A stretch of DNA of 64,000 nucleotides. Origin: Conyzicola nivalis. Its GTDB lineage: Bacteria > Actinomycetota > Actinomycetes > Actinomycetales > Microbacteriaceae. A program made the position numbers and the translations under genes. The DNA lies in assembly GCF_014639655.1 (NCBI RefSeq), contig NZ_BMGB01000001.1, positions 1,876,882-1,940,881 of the forward strand, written 5' to 3'. This document shows positions 7,942 to 16,519 of the stretch, piece by piece. How positions within the stretch are numbered: the first letter of the stretch is position 1; each line of letters opens with the position of its first letter. The notes beneath the pieces are model-generated. The model did no database searches and was not told where the DNA came from. It worked only from the letters and a program-made list of their open reading frames with translations.

Positions 7942-9106
7942 CACCGCCGCTCTGCTCGCCGGCTCGCTCCTCCTGCTCACCGCCTGCTCGCCCTCCGCGA
8001 CGCCCCCCGCCGAGGCCGAAAAACCGCACGGCTATGTCGAGGGAGCGGCCGAACTCACCGAGCCCCAGCTCACCCTCGCCACCGTCGACGCCGCCGGCGA
8101 GCTCGCCCTGCTCGACCTCATCGAGGAGTCGGTCGAACCGGTCGGCGCCATCGACGGCGTGACCGCGGTCTCGACCGACGGCCGCTTCGTGTTCGCCTCC
8201 GGCACCGCCGGCGTCACGGTCGTCGACACCGGCGTGTGGACCGTCGACCACGAAGACCACTCGCACTACTACCGCGCCTCCCCCGCGGTCGTCGGAACGC
8301 TCGAGGGCGATGGCGAAGCTGTCGTCGCCGGCGGCGGAACAGTCACCGCGGTCACCTTCGAGGCGTCGGGCGAGAGCGTGCTGCTCGACAGCGAGGCGCT
8401 CGGCGAGGGCGAGATCGTCGAGGTCGACCGGGTGGAGGCAGACCTCGTCGTCCCGTTCGGTGCGGCCACGCTCGTCGCCTCCGGTGGCGCCGTGACCGTG
8501 CTCGACCAGTCGGACACCGGGATCGCCTGCGCGGATCCCCGAGGCACGATCGCGACGCGGGTGGGCGTGGTGATCGGATGCGACGACGGCGCGATCCTGG
8601 CGACCATGGCCGCCGAGACGGTGGGTTTCGAAGCCCTGCCCTACCCCGAGGCGGTGGCCGAGGCCGAGCGCGCCACCGACTTCCGCGGTCGGCCCGGACG
8701 CCCGACGGTGGCGGCCCTCGCCGGCGCCTCCGGCTTCTGGCTGCTCGACACCCGGGAACGCACCTGGGCCCTGCTTCCGGCCGAATCGCCGCTGCTGCTC
8801 GTGGCGGCCGCCGACGACACCGACGGCAACGTGGTGGCGCTGGCGAGCGACGGCCGCATCCTCACCATCGACGGCGCCACGGGTTCGACGCGCGCCGCCA
8901 CCGGGCCGCTGCTCGCAGCGACCGTCGCCGACCCCGCCCTGCTCGCCGGCGTCGAACTCACCGTCGACGCGAACCGCGCCTACGTCAACGCGCCCGCAGA
9001 GGGAGTCGTCTACGAGATCGACTACGCCGACGGCGCCCGGGTCGCGCGCACCTTCGAGACCCCGAACTCGCCCATGTTCTTCGCCGAGACGGGACGCCTG
9101 TCATGA
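7928..9106 (+). CDS. aztD: AztD-like zinc metallochaperone lipoprotein
   Basis: A 392-residue exported protein. From the GTG at 7928 it has a lipoprotein signal (LLAGSLLLLTAC, cysteine acylated), then a beta-propeller-like series of blades each with a short hydrophobic strand and an Asp/Gly turn. The His-rich VDHEDHSHYY is a likely zinc site and matches the histidine cluster of AztD, the extracytoplasmic chaperone that hands zinc to AztC. It overlaps aztB by 14 nt and ends with ATGA shared with aztC. An in-frame upstream start inside aztB would give a low-complexity extension before the signal peptide and is rejected. Confidence 0.85.
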   Translation: MQLRNTAALLAGSLLLLTACSPSATPPAEAEKPHGYVEGAAELTEPQLTLATVDAAGELALLDLIEESVEPVGAIDGVTAVSTDGRFVFASGTAGVTVVDTGVWTVDHEDHSHYYRASPAVVGTLEGDGEAVVAGGGTVTAVTFEASGESVLLDSEALGEGEIVEVDRVEADLVVPFGAATLVASGGAVTVLDQSDTGIACADPRGTIATRVGVVIGCDDGAILATMAAETVGFEALPYPEAVAEAERATDFRGRPGRPTVAALAGASGFWLLDTRERTWALLPAESPLLLVAAADDTDGNVVALASDGRILTIDGATGSTRAATGPLLAATVADPALLAGVELTVDANRAYVNAPAEGVVYEIDYADGARVARTFETPNSPMFFAETGRLS

Positions 9107-10014
9107 AAAAGATCTTCGCGATCGCCGCTGTCGCGGTCACCCTCGCTTCCCTCGCCGGCTGCAGCGCGCCGGCCGACGACCGTCCGCTGGTCGTGGTGAC
9201 GACCAACATCCTCGGCGACGTGGTCTCCAACGTCGTCGGCGACCAGGCCGAGGTGATGGTGCTCATGAAACCCAACGCCGACCCGCACTCGTTCGAGATC
9301 TCGGCGAAAGACGGCGCGCGCATTCTCGGCGCCGACCTGCTCGTCTCGAACGGGCTCGGGCTGGAGGAGGGGCTGCAGAAGCACCTCGACGCCGCCGAGG
9401 CGGAGGGCGTCGCGACGCTGGCCGCCGGCGACGCGATCGACGTGCTCGAGTACGGGCCGGGCGACTCGGAGGGCGCGGACGACCCGCACTTCTGGACCGA
9501 CCCGGCGCGCGTGGTCGACGTCACCGTCGCCGTGGCCGACGCCGTGGAACGGCACGTCGACGGGGTCGATCCCCGGATCATCCGGTCGAATGCCGACGAC
9601 TACATCGCCGAACTGCGCACCCTCGACGGCGAGATGACGACCGCCTTCGAGGCGATCCCCGCGGCGCAGCGCAACCTCGTGACCAACCACCACGTGTTCG
9701 GCTACCTCGCCGACCGGTACGGCTTCACCGTGGTCGGCGCGGTCATCCCCGGTGGTTCGACGCTCGCCGCGCCCAGCGCGTCCGACCTGCGCGACCTCGT
9801 GAGCGCGATCGAGGAGGCCGGTGTCGCCACGATCTTCGCCGAGTCCTCGCAGCCCGACCGGCTCGTGCAAGTGCTCGCCGACGAGGCCGGCATCGACGTC
9901 GCCGTCGTCGAACCGTTCACCGAGTCACTGAGCGAGCGTGGCGAAGGCGCCGACAGCTACCTGACCATGATGCGCACGAACACCGAGCGCATCGCCACCG
10001 GCCTCTCCCCGTAA
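9103..10014 (+). CDS. aztC: Zinc ABC transporter substrate-binding lipoprotein (AztC/ZnuA type)
   Basis: A 303-residue cluster A-I metal-binding protein with a lipobox LASLAGC. The zinc-ligand regions are NADPHSFE, DDPHFWTDP, VTNHHVFGYLADRYGF and the late FAESSQPDR aspartate. The loop that is His-rich in many ZnuA proteins is acidic here (GDSEGADD), so zinc loading may depend on the neighbouring AztD proteins. The ATG shares four bases with the aztD stop. It delivers zinc to AztB at the outer face of the membrane. Confidence 0.92.
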   Translation: MKKIFAIAAVAVTLASLAGCSAPADDRPLVVVTTNILGDVVSNVVGDQAEVMVLMKPNADPHSFEISAKDGARILGADLLVSNGLGLEEGLQKHLDAAEAEGVATLAAGDAIDVLEYGPGDSEGADDPHFWTDPARVVDVTVAVADAVERHVDGVDPRIIRSNADDYIAELRTLDGEMTTAFEAIPAAQRNLVTNHHVFGYLADRYGFTVVGAVIPGGSTLAAPSASDLRDLVSAIEEAGVATIFAESSQPDRLVQVLADEAGIDVAVVEPFTESLSERGEGADSYLTMMRTNTERIATGLSP

Positions 10015-10043
10015 CGGGATCGGCCACAACGAATAAGGAAACA

Positions 10044-11237
10044 ATGAAAACCCAGCTACACCGGCGAGCATCGCTCGTTGCACTCGTCGCCGCCTCGGCG
10101 CTCGCGCTCACGGCGTGCGCCACGAGCACCCCCGCCGCGGAGAGTACCGACGGCACCGCCCCGGGCTCGAACCCCGGCCGCGTCGCCCTCACCTACGACG
10201 GCGGCATCGTCGTCCTCGACTCCGCGTCTCTCGACGTCGCCGCCGACATCCCGCTCGAGGGCTTCAACCGCCTCAACGCGGCTGGCGACGGCGAGAACGT
10301 GTTCGTCACCACCACCGAGGGCTTCCAGGTGCTGCGTGCCGCGGGCGAACCCGAACTCACCGGTCTCGTGTTCGAGGCCAACACGGCCGGGCACGTCGTG
10401 AAGCACGGAGACAAGACCATCCTGTTTGCCGACGGCACCGGCGACGCGACGATCTTCGAGACCGACGCCCTGCTCGACTCGACCACCGAACTGCCCGAGA
10501 CCGAGACCGTCGCGTCGGAGGCGGCCCACCACGGTGTCGCCATCGAACTCGAAGACGGCACCTTCCTGTCGACCATCGGAACGTCGGAAGGCCGCTCGGG
10601 AGTCCGTGCGCTCGACGCGTCACGCACCGAGGTCGACCGCAACGAGCAGTGCCCCTCCGTCCACGGCGAGGGCGCGGCGATGAACGAGATCGCGGTCTTC
10701 GGCTGCAGCGACGGCGTTCTCGTCTACGACGACGGCGCCTTCACCAAGATCGCGGCACCCGACGCGTACGGCCGCACCGGCAACCAGTACACGACCGACA
10801 CCTCGTCGATCACGGTCGGCGACTACAACGCCGACCCCGACTCCGAGGGCTACCTGCTCAGCCAGCTCGTGCTCACCGACACCGTCGCCAAGACGATGCG
10901 GGTCGTCGACATGCCAGAGGGCGTTGGCTACACCTGGCGCGATGTGGTGCGCGGCCCGGAGGACGAGGCCTACGTGCTCGGCTCCGACGGGGCGCTCTAC
11001 GAACTCGACGTGACGACGGGCGAGATCACCGAGCTGGTCTCGGTCATCGACGCGTGGGAGAGCCCGGTCGAGTGGCAGGACGCGCATCCGGCGCTGTCGA
11101 TCCTCGGCGACACGCTCTACGTCACCGACCCGGCCGCGGAATCGGTGCACGCGGTCGACCTGGCCACCGCCGAGGTCGTCGCATCGGCCGAGCTCCCGGG
11201 CGCACCGATTGAGATCGCGGTCGTCGCCGGGAAGTAG
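10044..11237 (+). CDS. Second AztD-like metallochaperone lipoprotein
   Basis: A 397-residue paralogue of the gene two places upstream. It has a lipobox ALALTAC, propeller-like repeats and conserved elements such as GRVALTYDGGIVVLD and HGVAIELEDGTFL with an Ala-His-His cluster (EAAHHGV), plus a CPSVHGEG segment. These match the AztD family rather better than the first copy. AAGGAAACA precedes the ATG at 10044, 29 nt after aztC, so it is the last gene of the zinc operon. The two copies are clearly diverged, which argues for different zinc affinities or partners rather than a recent duplication. Confidence 0.83.
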   Translation: MKTQLHRRASLVALVAASALALTACATSTPAAESTDGTAPGSNPGRVALTYDGGIVVLDSASLDVAADIPLEGFNRLNAAGDGENVFVTTTEGFQVLRAAGEPELTGLVFEANTAGHVVKHGDKTILFADGTGDATIFETDALLDSTTELPETETVASEAAHHGVAIELEDGTFLSTIGTSEGRSGVRALDASRTEVDRNEQCPSVHGEGAAMNEIAVFGCSDGVLVYDDGAFTKIAAPDAYGRTGNQYTTDTSSITVGDYNADPDSEGYLLSQLVLTDTVAKTMRVVDMPEGVGYTWRDVVRGPEDEAYVLGSDGALYELDVTTGEITELVSVIDAWESPVEWQDAHPALSILGDTLYVTDPAAESVHAVDLATAEVVASAELPGAPIEIAVVAGK

Positions 11238-11244
11238 CAGGACC

Positions 11245-11279
11245 GGCATACCGCCACGCTGCTAGCGTGGCGGTATGCC
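11245..11279. terminator. Perfect 16-bp hairpin after the zinc operon, overlapping the next start codon
   Basis: A perfect inverted repeat with arms 11245-11260 and 11264-11279 and a GCT loop. It lies just after the stop of the last zinc gene and could act as a terminator, although no T-run follows. The right arm contains the -10-like TAGCGT (11263-11268, starting at the last loop base) and the ATG (11275) of the next small gene, so it may instead control that gene. Confidence 0.6.
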
Positions 11280-11448
11280 CACCCCAGAAGAGACCGCGGA
11301 TGCGCGCCAGCAGCGCGCGGAAGAGCTCCTGAAAGCGGTGGCCGGCGGTGCGAACCTGGGCGAAGAGACGCTGAAAATGTCGAACGAGTTCACCGACGAG
11401 TGGACGGCTAGGTTCACAGCCCGGCTCAAGCGGATCTTCCGCCGCTGA
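11275..11448 (+). CDS. Small hypothetical protein (57 aa)
   Basis: A 57-residue charged, helical protein: MPTPEETADARQQRAEELL, then AVAGGANLGEETLKMS, ending LKRIFRR. I do not recognise the family. The basic C-terminus after an acidic N-terminal half suggests a soluble or nucleic-acid/membrane-surface protein. Support for it being real comes from a TAGCGT -10 element 6 nt before the ATG (leaderless pattern) and from normal codon use with G/C in third positions. The start lies inside a 16-bp hairpin. The gene is followed 13 nt later by a small membrane protein gene. Confidence 0.55.
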   Translation: MPTPEETADARQQRAEELLKAVAGGANLGEETLKMSNEFTDEWTARFTARLKRIFRR

Positions 11449-11461
11449 CACCGCGGCCACG

Positions 11462-11722
11462 ATGCGATACCTGACCGTGCTCTCGGCGCTGCTGGTCGGC
11501 GCGGGCGTTGCGTGTGCGGCGACTGCGCTGCTCGGCTACGTCACCCGATACTCGATGTTCGACGGGCTCTACGCGGAGATCGATCCGACGCTCTACCTGC
11601 GAATCACGGCGATGACGTCGTTCGAGAAGGCGGCGGTCGTGTGCGGCATCGCGGCGGTCGTCAGCGGACTCGCCATCGCCGTTGTGCGCCTCATCGTCGC
11701 TCGCCGCGCGACCAACACCTGA
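11462..11722 (+). CDS. Small two-helix membrane protein (86 aa)
   Basis: An 86-residue protein with two hydrophobic helices, LTVLSALLVGAGVACAATAL at the N-terminus and AAVVCGIAAVVSGLAIAVV near the C-terminus, separated by a short polar loop and ending in an Arg-rich cytoplasmic tail (LIVARRATNT). No family is recognised. It probably shares a transcript with the preceding small gene. Confidence 0.55.
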   Translation: MRYLTVLSALLVGAGVACAATALLGYVTRYSMFDGLYAEIDPTLYLRITAMTSFEKAAVVCGIAAVVSGLAIAVVRLIVARRATNT

Positions 11723-11746
11723 CGCGTCAAAAGTCGGAGGCCCGAC

Positions 11747-11787
11747 CGACGGCCGGCGCGCCGTGCGCGCGAGAAGACCGGCCGTCG
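11747..11787. terminator. Inverted repeat between convergent genes
   Basis: The 10-nt arms CGACGGCCGG (11747-11756) and CCGGCCGTCG (11778-11787) can form a stem across a 21-nt loop. It is located between the small membrane gene and the convergent apnO-like gene and probably stops transcription from both sides. There is no T-run. Confidence 0.5.
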
Positions 11788-11822
11788 CTCCACTCACGGC
11801 CGGTCATCTCGTTCGCGCCGGA

Positions 11823-12677
11823 CTAGCGCTTGATCGCGTCCAGGTGCAGCATCGCGGCGAGGTTCTTGTCGAGCTCGTCGTCCTGGAAGACCTTTTTCCA
11901 GTCGTCCTTGATGATGTTCGAGCGGCCGTAGTCCATGGCGATGAGGCACGCGTCGGAGAACGGGTTGTCGCCCTTCAGCGAGTTGGCCAGCGCGACCTGC
12001 GTGTGACCGAGCAGGATGGCCCGCGCGGCGGGCTCCGGAACACCCATGGTGTTGATCGCCTCGTCGAGCGACTCCTTGAGCAGCGCGCCGATCATGCAGG
12101 CGATGGTCTCCACGAGGGTCGGCTCGAGCTGCGCGAGCTGCTTGACGGTGACCCAGTGCACGTCGATGACCGGCGCGTACATGGCACGGATGGTCGCCTC
12201 GGTGATCTCACGCTTCGACTCGTCGTCGCTCTCGATGGCGGCGACGACGTCCTGAGGCGCCGCGATGCCGCCGAAGGTGTCGGCGTACTCCTCGGGCGTG
12301 TGACGCTCGAGGAAGACCGACGGGTGGCAGGGGTGCGCGACGGCGAAGACCACGTCGTCGCGCGTGGTGAGCAGGCCGGCGTAGGCGGCGGCGGGGTCGA
12401 GCGTCAGCACCACGGTGCCGGGACGGAGCAACGGAACGAGAGCGCTCGACACCGGGCCGAGAGCCAGGTCGGGCACTGCGAGGATGACGACGTCGGCGAC
12501 GAGCACTGCCTCTTCGCTCGGGGTGACCGTGCGGCCGATCTCGGCCATGCGGGCCTGACCGCCGGGCGAGTTCTCGCTGTAGTACACGGTGTGGTCGGTC
12601 TTGGCGAGGTTGTTGGACACTCGCGTGCCCATCTTTCCGCCCGCACCGATGACCGCGATGGAAATGGGGTTCGACAT
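11823..12677 (-). CDS. apnO: D-apionate oxidoisomerase-like NAD-binding enzyme (ApnO-like)
   Basis: A 284-residue protein with an N-terminal Rossmann motif (IAVIGAGGKMGTRVSNNL) and a C-terminal helical domain of the phosphogluconate dehydrogenase C-terminal type (HPCHPSVFLE, LAQLEPTLVETIACMIG, NPFSDACLIAMDYGR). That architecture is shared by ApnO, which oxidises and isomerises D-apionate to 3-oxo-isoapionate. The assignment rests mainly on its neighbours: it is the last gene of an operon that also encodes an OiaC-like decarboxylase and the three L-erythrulose enzymes. Its ATG overlaps the OiaC stop as TAATG, with AAGGAG upstream. Alternatively it could act on another branched or C4 sugar acid. 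Confidence 0.72.
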   Translation of the reverse strand: MSNPISIAVIGAGGKMGTRVSNNLAKTDHTVYYSENSPGGQARMAEIGRTVTPSEEAVLVADVVILAVPDLALGPVSSALVPLLRPGTVVLTLDPAAAYAGLLTTRDDVVFAVAHPCHPSVFLERHTPEEYADTFGGIAAPQDVVAAIESDDESKREITEATIRAMYAPVIDVHWVTVKQLAQLEPTLVETIACMIGALLKESLDEAINTMGVPEPAARAILLGHTQVALANSLKGDNPFSDACLIAMDYGRSNIIKDDWKKVFQDDELDKNLAAMLHLDAIKR

Positions 12678-13468
12678 TACTTGCTCCTTAGATACTGCAG
12701 ATTTGACGTGTTCCAGTTGTTCTCGAGGGCGATGGTGTCCTCGATGGTCTCGCCGAGCGGAAGCCAGTGCTCGATGATGAGATTGATGCCCCGCGCCTCG
12801 GGGGTGACCGCCGCGAGCAGGTGGTCGAAGTCGAGCAGGCCGGTTCCGAGGGGTACGCCCTCGAGGGTGAAGCCCACCCAGCCGCCGCGGCGGGTGAACG
12901 CGAAGTCCTTCGCGTGGATGCCCGCCACGTAGGGCGCACACCGGTCGATGACGTCGATCGGGTTCTCGAGCGCCGCCACGGAGTTGGCCGGGTCGAGGCA
13001 GATGCCGAGGTTCGGGCTCGCGACGGCCTCGACGAGCGAGACGAGGTCGTTCGACCGCACCTGCTCGTAGGTCTCCAGCGCGAGGGTGACCCCGGAGTCC
13101 TCGAAGACCGGCAGCGTGGTGCGCAGCAGCGACTCGGCCTCGGCGAGCGACGGGCGGTGTTCGGCGGTGTTGATCATGCTGCGCACGAGGGTCGCGCCGA
13201 GCGTCTCGGCCAGGGCGAGGTAGCTCGCGAGGTGGTCGGGAAGCACCCCGCGCGTTCCCAGCTCGAGGGTGACGCCGAGGTCGTCGGCGAGCGAACGCAG
13301 GTCGCGCAACTCGGCCGCCGAATATCCGAGGATCGCCTCGTAGTCGCAGATCTGGAACAACCCGACGCCCTCGTCTCGCGTGAGCTGCAGCATGTCGGCG
13401 AGCGTGAGCGGGTGCTGCGCCAGGCTCGAGTGCTGCCAGAAGAAGGCGTAGGTGCCGAGGCCGATCAC
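12677..13468 (-). CDS. oiaC: 3-oxo-isoapionate decarboxylase-like TIM-barrel protein (OiaC-like)
   Basis: A 263-residue sugar phosphate isomerase/epimerase-fold (AP endonuclease 2 type) protein. Metal-ligand positions of the fold can be seen as ALETYEQVRSND (Glu), ICLDPANS (Asp), GIHAKDFA (His/Asp) and NLIIEHWLP (Glu-His). In the oxidative D-apionate route OiaC removes CO2 from 3-oxo-isoapionate to give L-erythrulose. Order and overlap with apnO downstream and lerI upstream (GTGA) support this role. The start is GTG at 13468. An epimerase role on a tetrose phosphate is the main alternative. Confidence 0.68.
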   Translation of the reverse strand: MIGLGTYAFFWQHSSLAQHPLTLADMLQLTRDEGVGLFQICDYEAILGYSAAELRDLRSLADDLGVTLELGTRGVLPDHLASYLALAETLGATLVRSMINTAEHRPSLAEAESLLRTTLPVFEDSGVTLALETYEQVRSNDLVSLVEAVASPNLGICLDPANSVAALENPIDVIDRCAPYVAGIHAKDFAFTRRGGWVGFTLEGVPLGTGLLDFDHLLAAVTPEARGINLIIEHWLPLGETIEDTIALENNWNTSNLQYLRSK

Positions 13469-14247
13469 GACGTCACCTCCACTGCGCGGCGGTTTGCGAC
13501 CAGTGCCGCCTCGTCGAGCACGCGGCCGAGCGCGGCCGTGTCGTGGGCGAAGCGGCCGAGGAAAACGCCGTCAACGTCGTCGCCAAGTTCGGTGAGCAGG
13601 CCCGGACCGGCGCTTCCGCCATAGATCAGGGTGCTGCCGTCGCGCCCCGGAAGCGCGGAGACGGAGGCGCGCAGGATGGCGCTGACGGCTCGGATGTAGT
13701 CGGCGGGCGCCGGTTCGGCCGCGCCGATGGCCCAGACCGGTTCGTAGGCGACGATCACGCGGCCGGCGGGAGCGCCGGCGAGCGCCGAACCCAACTGCCG
13801 CAGACATTCGGATGCGGCATCCGCGGGTTCTGCCCGCACGTTTTCCCCGATGCACAGCACCGGCGCGATGCCGTTGCGCAGGGCGGCGGCGGTCTTGAGC
13901 GCGACGATGTCGTCGGACTCGCTGAAGAGACGGCGGCGCTCGGCGTGGCCCACCTCGACGACGCCGACACCGACCTCGGCCAGTTCGACGCCGCTCACCT
14001 CGCCGGTGAAGGCGCCCGAGTCGGCGGTGGCCAGGTCTTGCGCCCCGACGACGACGCGCGAGCCGTCGAGGATCTCGACGGCCGACGGCACCGCGAGGTA
14101 ACCGGGGATCACGAAGAGCTTGACGGCCCCCGACGCGACGGCGGGGTGCGTGCGCGCGAGTTCGGCGACGCTCGCGCACCAGTCGAGGGTCTGGCGATGC
14201 CCGAAGTACATCTTCAGGCTCACGCCGACGGTCACGGGGGCGGTCAT
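13465..14247 (-). CDS. lerI: L-erythrulose-1-phosphate isomerase (triose-phosphate isomerase family)
   Basis: A 260-residue TIM-family isomerase. The three catalytic residues are present: the lysine in GVSLKMYFG, the histidine in EVGHAERRRLF and the glutamate in VAYEPVWAIG. SLKMYFG replaces the canonical triose-phosphate NxK context, as in the LerI/EryH group that converts L-erythrulose 1-phosphate to D-erythrulose 4-phosphate. It is unlikely to be the glycolytic TpiA because it is embedded between a DerI-like and an OiaC-like gene. ATG at 14247 overlaps the derI stop (TGATG). Confidence 0.78.
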   Translation of the reverse strand: MTAPVTVGVSLKMYFGHRQTLDWCASVAELARTHPAVASGAVKLFVIPGYLAVPSAVEILDGSRVVVGAQDLATADSGAFTGEVSGVELAEVGVGVVEVGHAERRRLFSESDDIVALKTAAALRNGIAPVLCIGENVRAEPADAASECLRQLGSALAGAPAGRVIVAYEPVWAIGAAEPAPADYIRAVSAILRASVSALPGRDGSTLIYGGSAGPGLLTELGDDVDGVFLGRFAHDTAALGRVLDEAALVANRRAVEVTS

Positions 14248-14717
14248 CAGCAGGCGCCGGTGGTCTCGTACTCGTCGAGGACGCGCACCTTGTCGGCCGA
14301 GGCGCTGGTCTCGTCGAAGCGGTAGGTGAGCCACTCGCGCACGAGACGGCGGGCGAGCTCGATGCCGACGACGCGCTGGCCCATGGTGAGCACCTGGGCG
14401 TTGTTGCTCAGCACGGCGCGCTCGACGGAGAAGCTGTCGTGCGCGGTGACGGCACGGATGCCTTTGACCTTGTTCGCCGAGATCGCGACCCCGAGGCCGG
14501 TGCCGCAGAACAGCAGGGCGCGGTCGGCCTCGCCCGACGCGACGAGCTCGGCGGCCGCGATGGCGACCTTCGGGTAGGCGGTGTGACCGTTGGCGTTCAC
14601 GCCCACGTCGGTGACGAACTCGACGAGGTCGCTGAGTTCGAGATCCTTCTTGACGATCTCCTTGTAGTCGAAGCCGGCGTCGTCGCTGCCGAGGGCGATG
14701 CGAAGTTTGTCAGTCAT
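14247..14717 (-). CDS. derI: D-erythrulose-4-phosphate isomerase (RpiB/LacAB family)
   Basis: A 156-residue RpiB-fold sugar phosphate isomerase. [11 protein letters not shown] at the N-terminus and [22 protein letters not shown] carry the catalytic cysteine and phosphate site. In tetrulose catabolism DerI makes D-erythrose 4-phosphate, which enters the pentose phosphate pathway. The gene overlaps lerK by 8 nt and lerI by 1 nt. A plain ribose-5-phosphate isomerase role is possible from the fold alone. Confidence 0.78.
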   Translation of the reverse strand: MTDKLRIALGSDDAGFDYKEIVKKDLELSDLVEFVTDVGVNANGHTAYPKVAIAAAELVASGEADRALLFCGTGLGVAISANKVKGIRAVTAHDSFSVERAVLSNNAQVLTMGQRVVGIELARRLVREWLTYRFDETSASADKVRVLDEYETTGAC

Positions 14718-16461
14718 TCTGGTTTTCTCCATTCTCTGCCGCGAAGACCGCGGCGACTGCCTGCACGATGAGTGCGAACGAGTGGGCTCCCGCGTCGGGA
14801 GTGCCGAGGCTCTTCTCGGCATGGGGCCGGGCGCGGCCCATGCGGGGCAAGAGGTCGGCGGTGGCGCGGGCGGCGTCGGTGGCGGCGTCGGCGGCGGTCG
14901 ACCAGGCGGCCGTGAGCGGGACACCGGCAGCGACCTCGGTCGCGAGGCTCTCGGCGAACGGCACGATCGCGTCGACCATGGTCTTGTCGCCCACCTCTGC
15001 CTTGCCGAAGCTCTGGATTCCCGTGCGAGCGGCACCGACTCCGGCCGAGACCGCCATCGCGGTCGGTGCGTCGGTGTCGCCCAGTTCCGCGGCGAGAGCG
15101 CGCAGCATGACGCCCCAGAGGGCACCGGATGTTCCGCCGGCGCGGTCGGCCCAGGCGTCGGCGGCCGACACGAGCAGGGTTTCGACGCCCGCTCCCCGCG
15201 CATCGGCGTCGCGGGCGGCGACTGCGGCTGCGCGGGCGCCCCGCTGCATGCCGACACCGTGGTCGCCGTCTCCGGCGACGGCGTCGATCCGGCCGAGTTC
15301 GTCGGCGTTGATTTCGATGACGGCGAGCACGGCTTCGATGGCTGCGAGGGCGGTGGCCGCGGCATCGTGGGATTCAGCGCTGCCGGGGGTGATCTGGGCG
15401 TCGGAGGCGACGGAATCGTGCATCTCCGAGTCATCCATCTGTTCGGATGCGCCGACCGAACCTTTGCGGTACGCGGGGGTGTCCGCGGGCGCGCGCCAGA
15501 ACGTCTCGAGCTCGTCGTCGAGCCAGAACAGGGTGAGCGAGACACCCGCCATGTCGAAGCTCGTGACGAGTTCGCCCACCTCGGGGTCGATCACGGTGAG
15601 GCCGGCCTGCTCGAGCAGCGCGGCGGTGCGGCGGTAGACGACGAACAGCTCCTCGTACTTGACCGAGCCGAGCCCGTTGAGGATGACGCCGACGCGCTCG
15701 CCTCGGGCGTCGGCGATACCGTCGGGCAGCTCCGCCAGCAACTCGGAGACGAGCAGCTCGGCGAGGCCGTCGGCCGAGGGGATGTCGGTCTCGCGCAGAC
15801 CCGGTTCGCCGTGGATGCCCATGCCGATCGCCATGCGCCCCTCGGGTACCGTGAACAGCGGGGTGTCGGCGCCCGGCAGCGTGCAGCCGGTGAAGGCGAC
15901 GCCGATGCTGCGGGTTCGTTCGTTCGCGAGAATTGCGACCCGCTCGACGTCGGCGATCGAGTAGCCGGCTTCGGCCGCGGCGGCCGCGGCCTTGAAGACC
16001 GTGAGGTCGCCGGCGATGCCGCGACGCTTGTGCTTCTCTGCGACGGTCGCGCTGGCGATGTCGTCGGTGACGACGACGGTGCGGCAGTCGACACCCTCGC
16101 CGCGCAGCCTCTCCTGAGCTTGGGTGAAATGCAGCACGTCCCCGGCGTAGTTGCCGTAGCTGAGCAGCAGTCCTCCCCCGTTGTTCGCGGCGGTCGACAC
16201 CGAGTAGACCTGCTGCGCCGACGGGGAGGCGAAGAGGTTGCCCATGGCGGCGCCGTGCGCGAGTCCCTGGCCGACGAGTCCGCCGAACGCGGGGTAGTGG
16301 CCGGATCCGCCGCCGATGACGACGGCGACGCTGCCGGGGGTGGAGCGGGTGGAGCGCACGACGCCGCCGGACACGCGCCGCACCTGGAAGTGGTTGGCGG
16401 CGACGAATCCCTCGATCATCTCGTCGGCGAAGAGGCTCGGGTCGTTGAACAGACGGGTCAT
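14710..16461 (-). CDS. lerK: L-erythrulose/dihydroxyacetone-type kinase (DAK1-DAK2 fusion)
   Basis: A 583-residue kinase with the DAK1 substrate domain (residues ~1-330; [15 protein letters not shown], and covalent-binding His217 in GMGIHGEP) fused to the DAK2 ATP domain (~380-583; [17 protein letters not shown] with the Mg-binding aspartates). This is the single-chain ATP-dependent form, not the PTS form. In this operon the likely substrate is L-erythrulose, phosphorylated at O1. GGAG precedes the ATG at 16461. Confidence 0.82.
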   Translation of the reverse strand: MTRLFNDPSLFADEMIEGFVAANHFQVRRVSGGVVRSTRSTPGSVAVVIGGGSGHYPAFGGLVGQGLAHGAAMGNLFASPSAQQVYSVSTAANNGGGLLLSYGNYAGDVLHFTQAQERLRGEGVDCRTVVVTDDIASATVAEKHKRRGIAGDLTVFKAAAAAAEAGYSIADVERVAILANERTRSIGVAFTGCTLPGADTPLFTVPEGRMAIGMGIHGEPGLRETDIPSADGLAELLVSELLAELPDGIADARGERVGVILNGLGSVKYEELFVVYRRTAALLEQAGLTVIDPEVGELVTSFDMAGVSLTLFWLDDELETFWRAPADTPAYRKGSVGASEQMDDSEMHDSVASDAQITPGSAESHDAAATALAAIEAVLAVIEINADELGRIDAVAGDGDHGVGMQRGARAAAVAARDADARGAGVETLLVSAADAWADRAGGTSGALWGVMLRALAAELGDTDAPTAMAVSAGVGAARTGIQSFGKAEVGDKTMVDAIVPFAESLATEVAAGVPLTAAWSTAADAATDAARATADLLPRMGRARPHAEKSLGTPDAGAHSFALIVQAVAAVFAAENGENQND

Positions 16462-16519
16462 GGCTGGCTCCAGAGAAGTGAGGGTGGGGGCGGCCGTTCG
16501 CACGGCCGCCCCGGTGTTA

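Noticed and set aside
13465-14247. Glycolytic triose-phosphate isomerase
   Set aside because: The fold and catalytic residues fit, but the gene is inside a tetrulose-type operon and has the altered lysine context of LerI.
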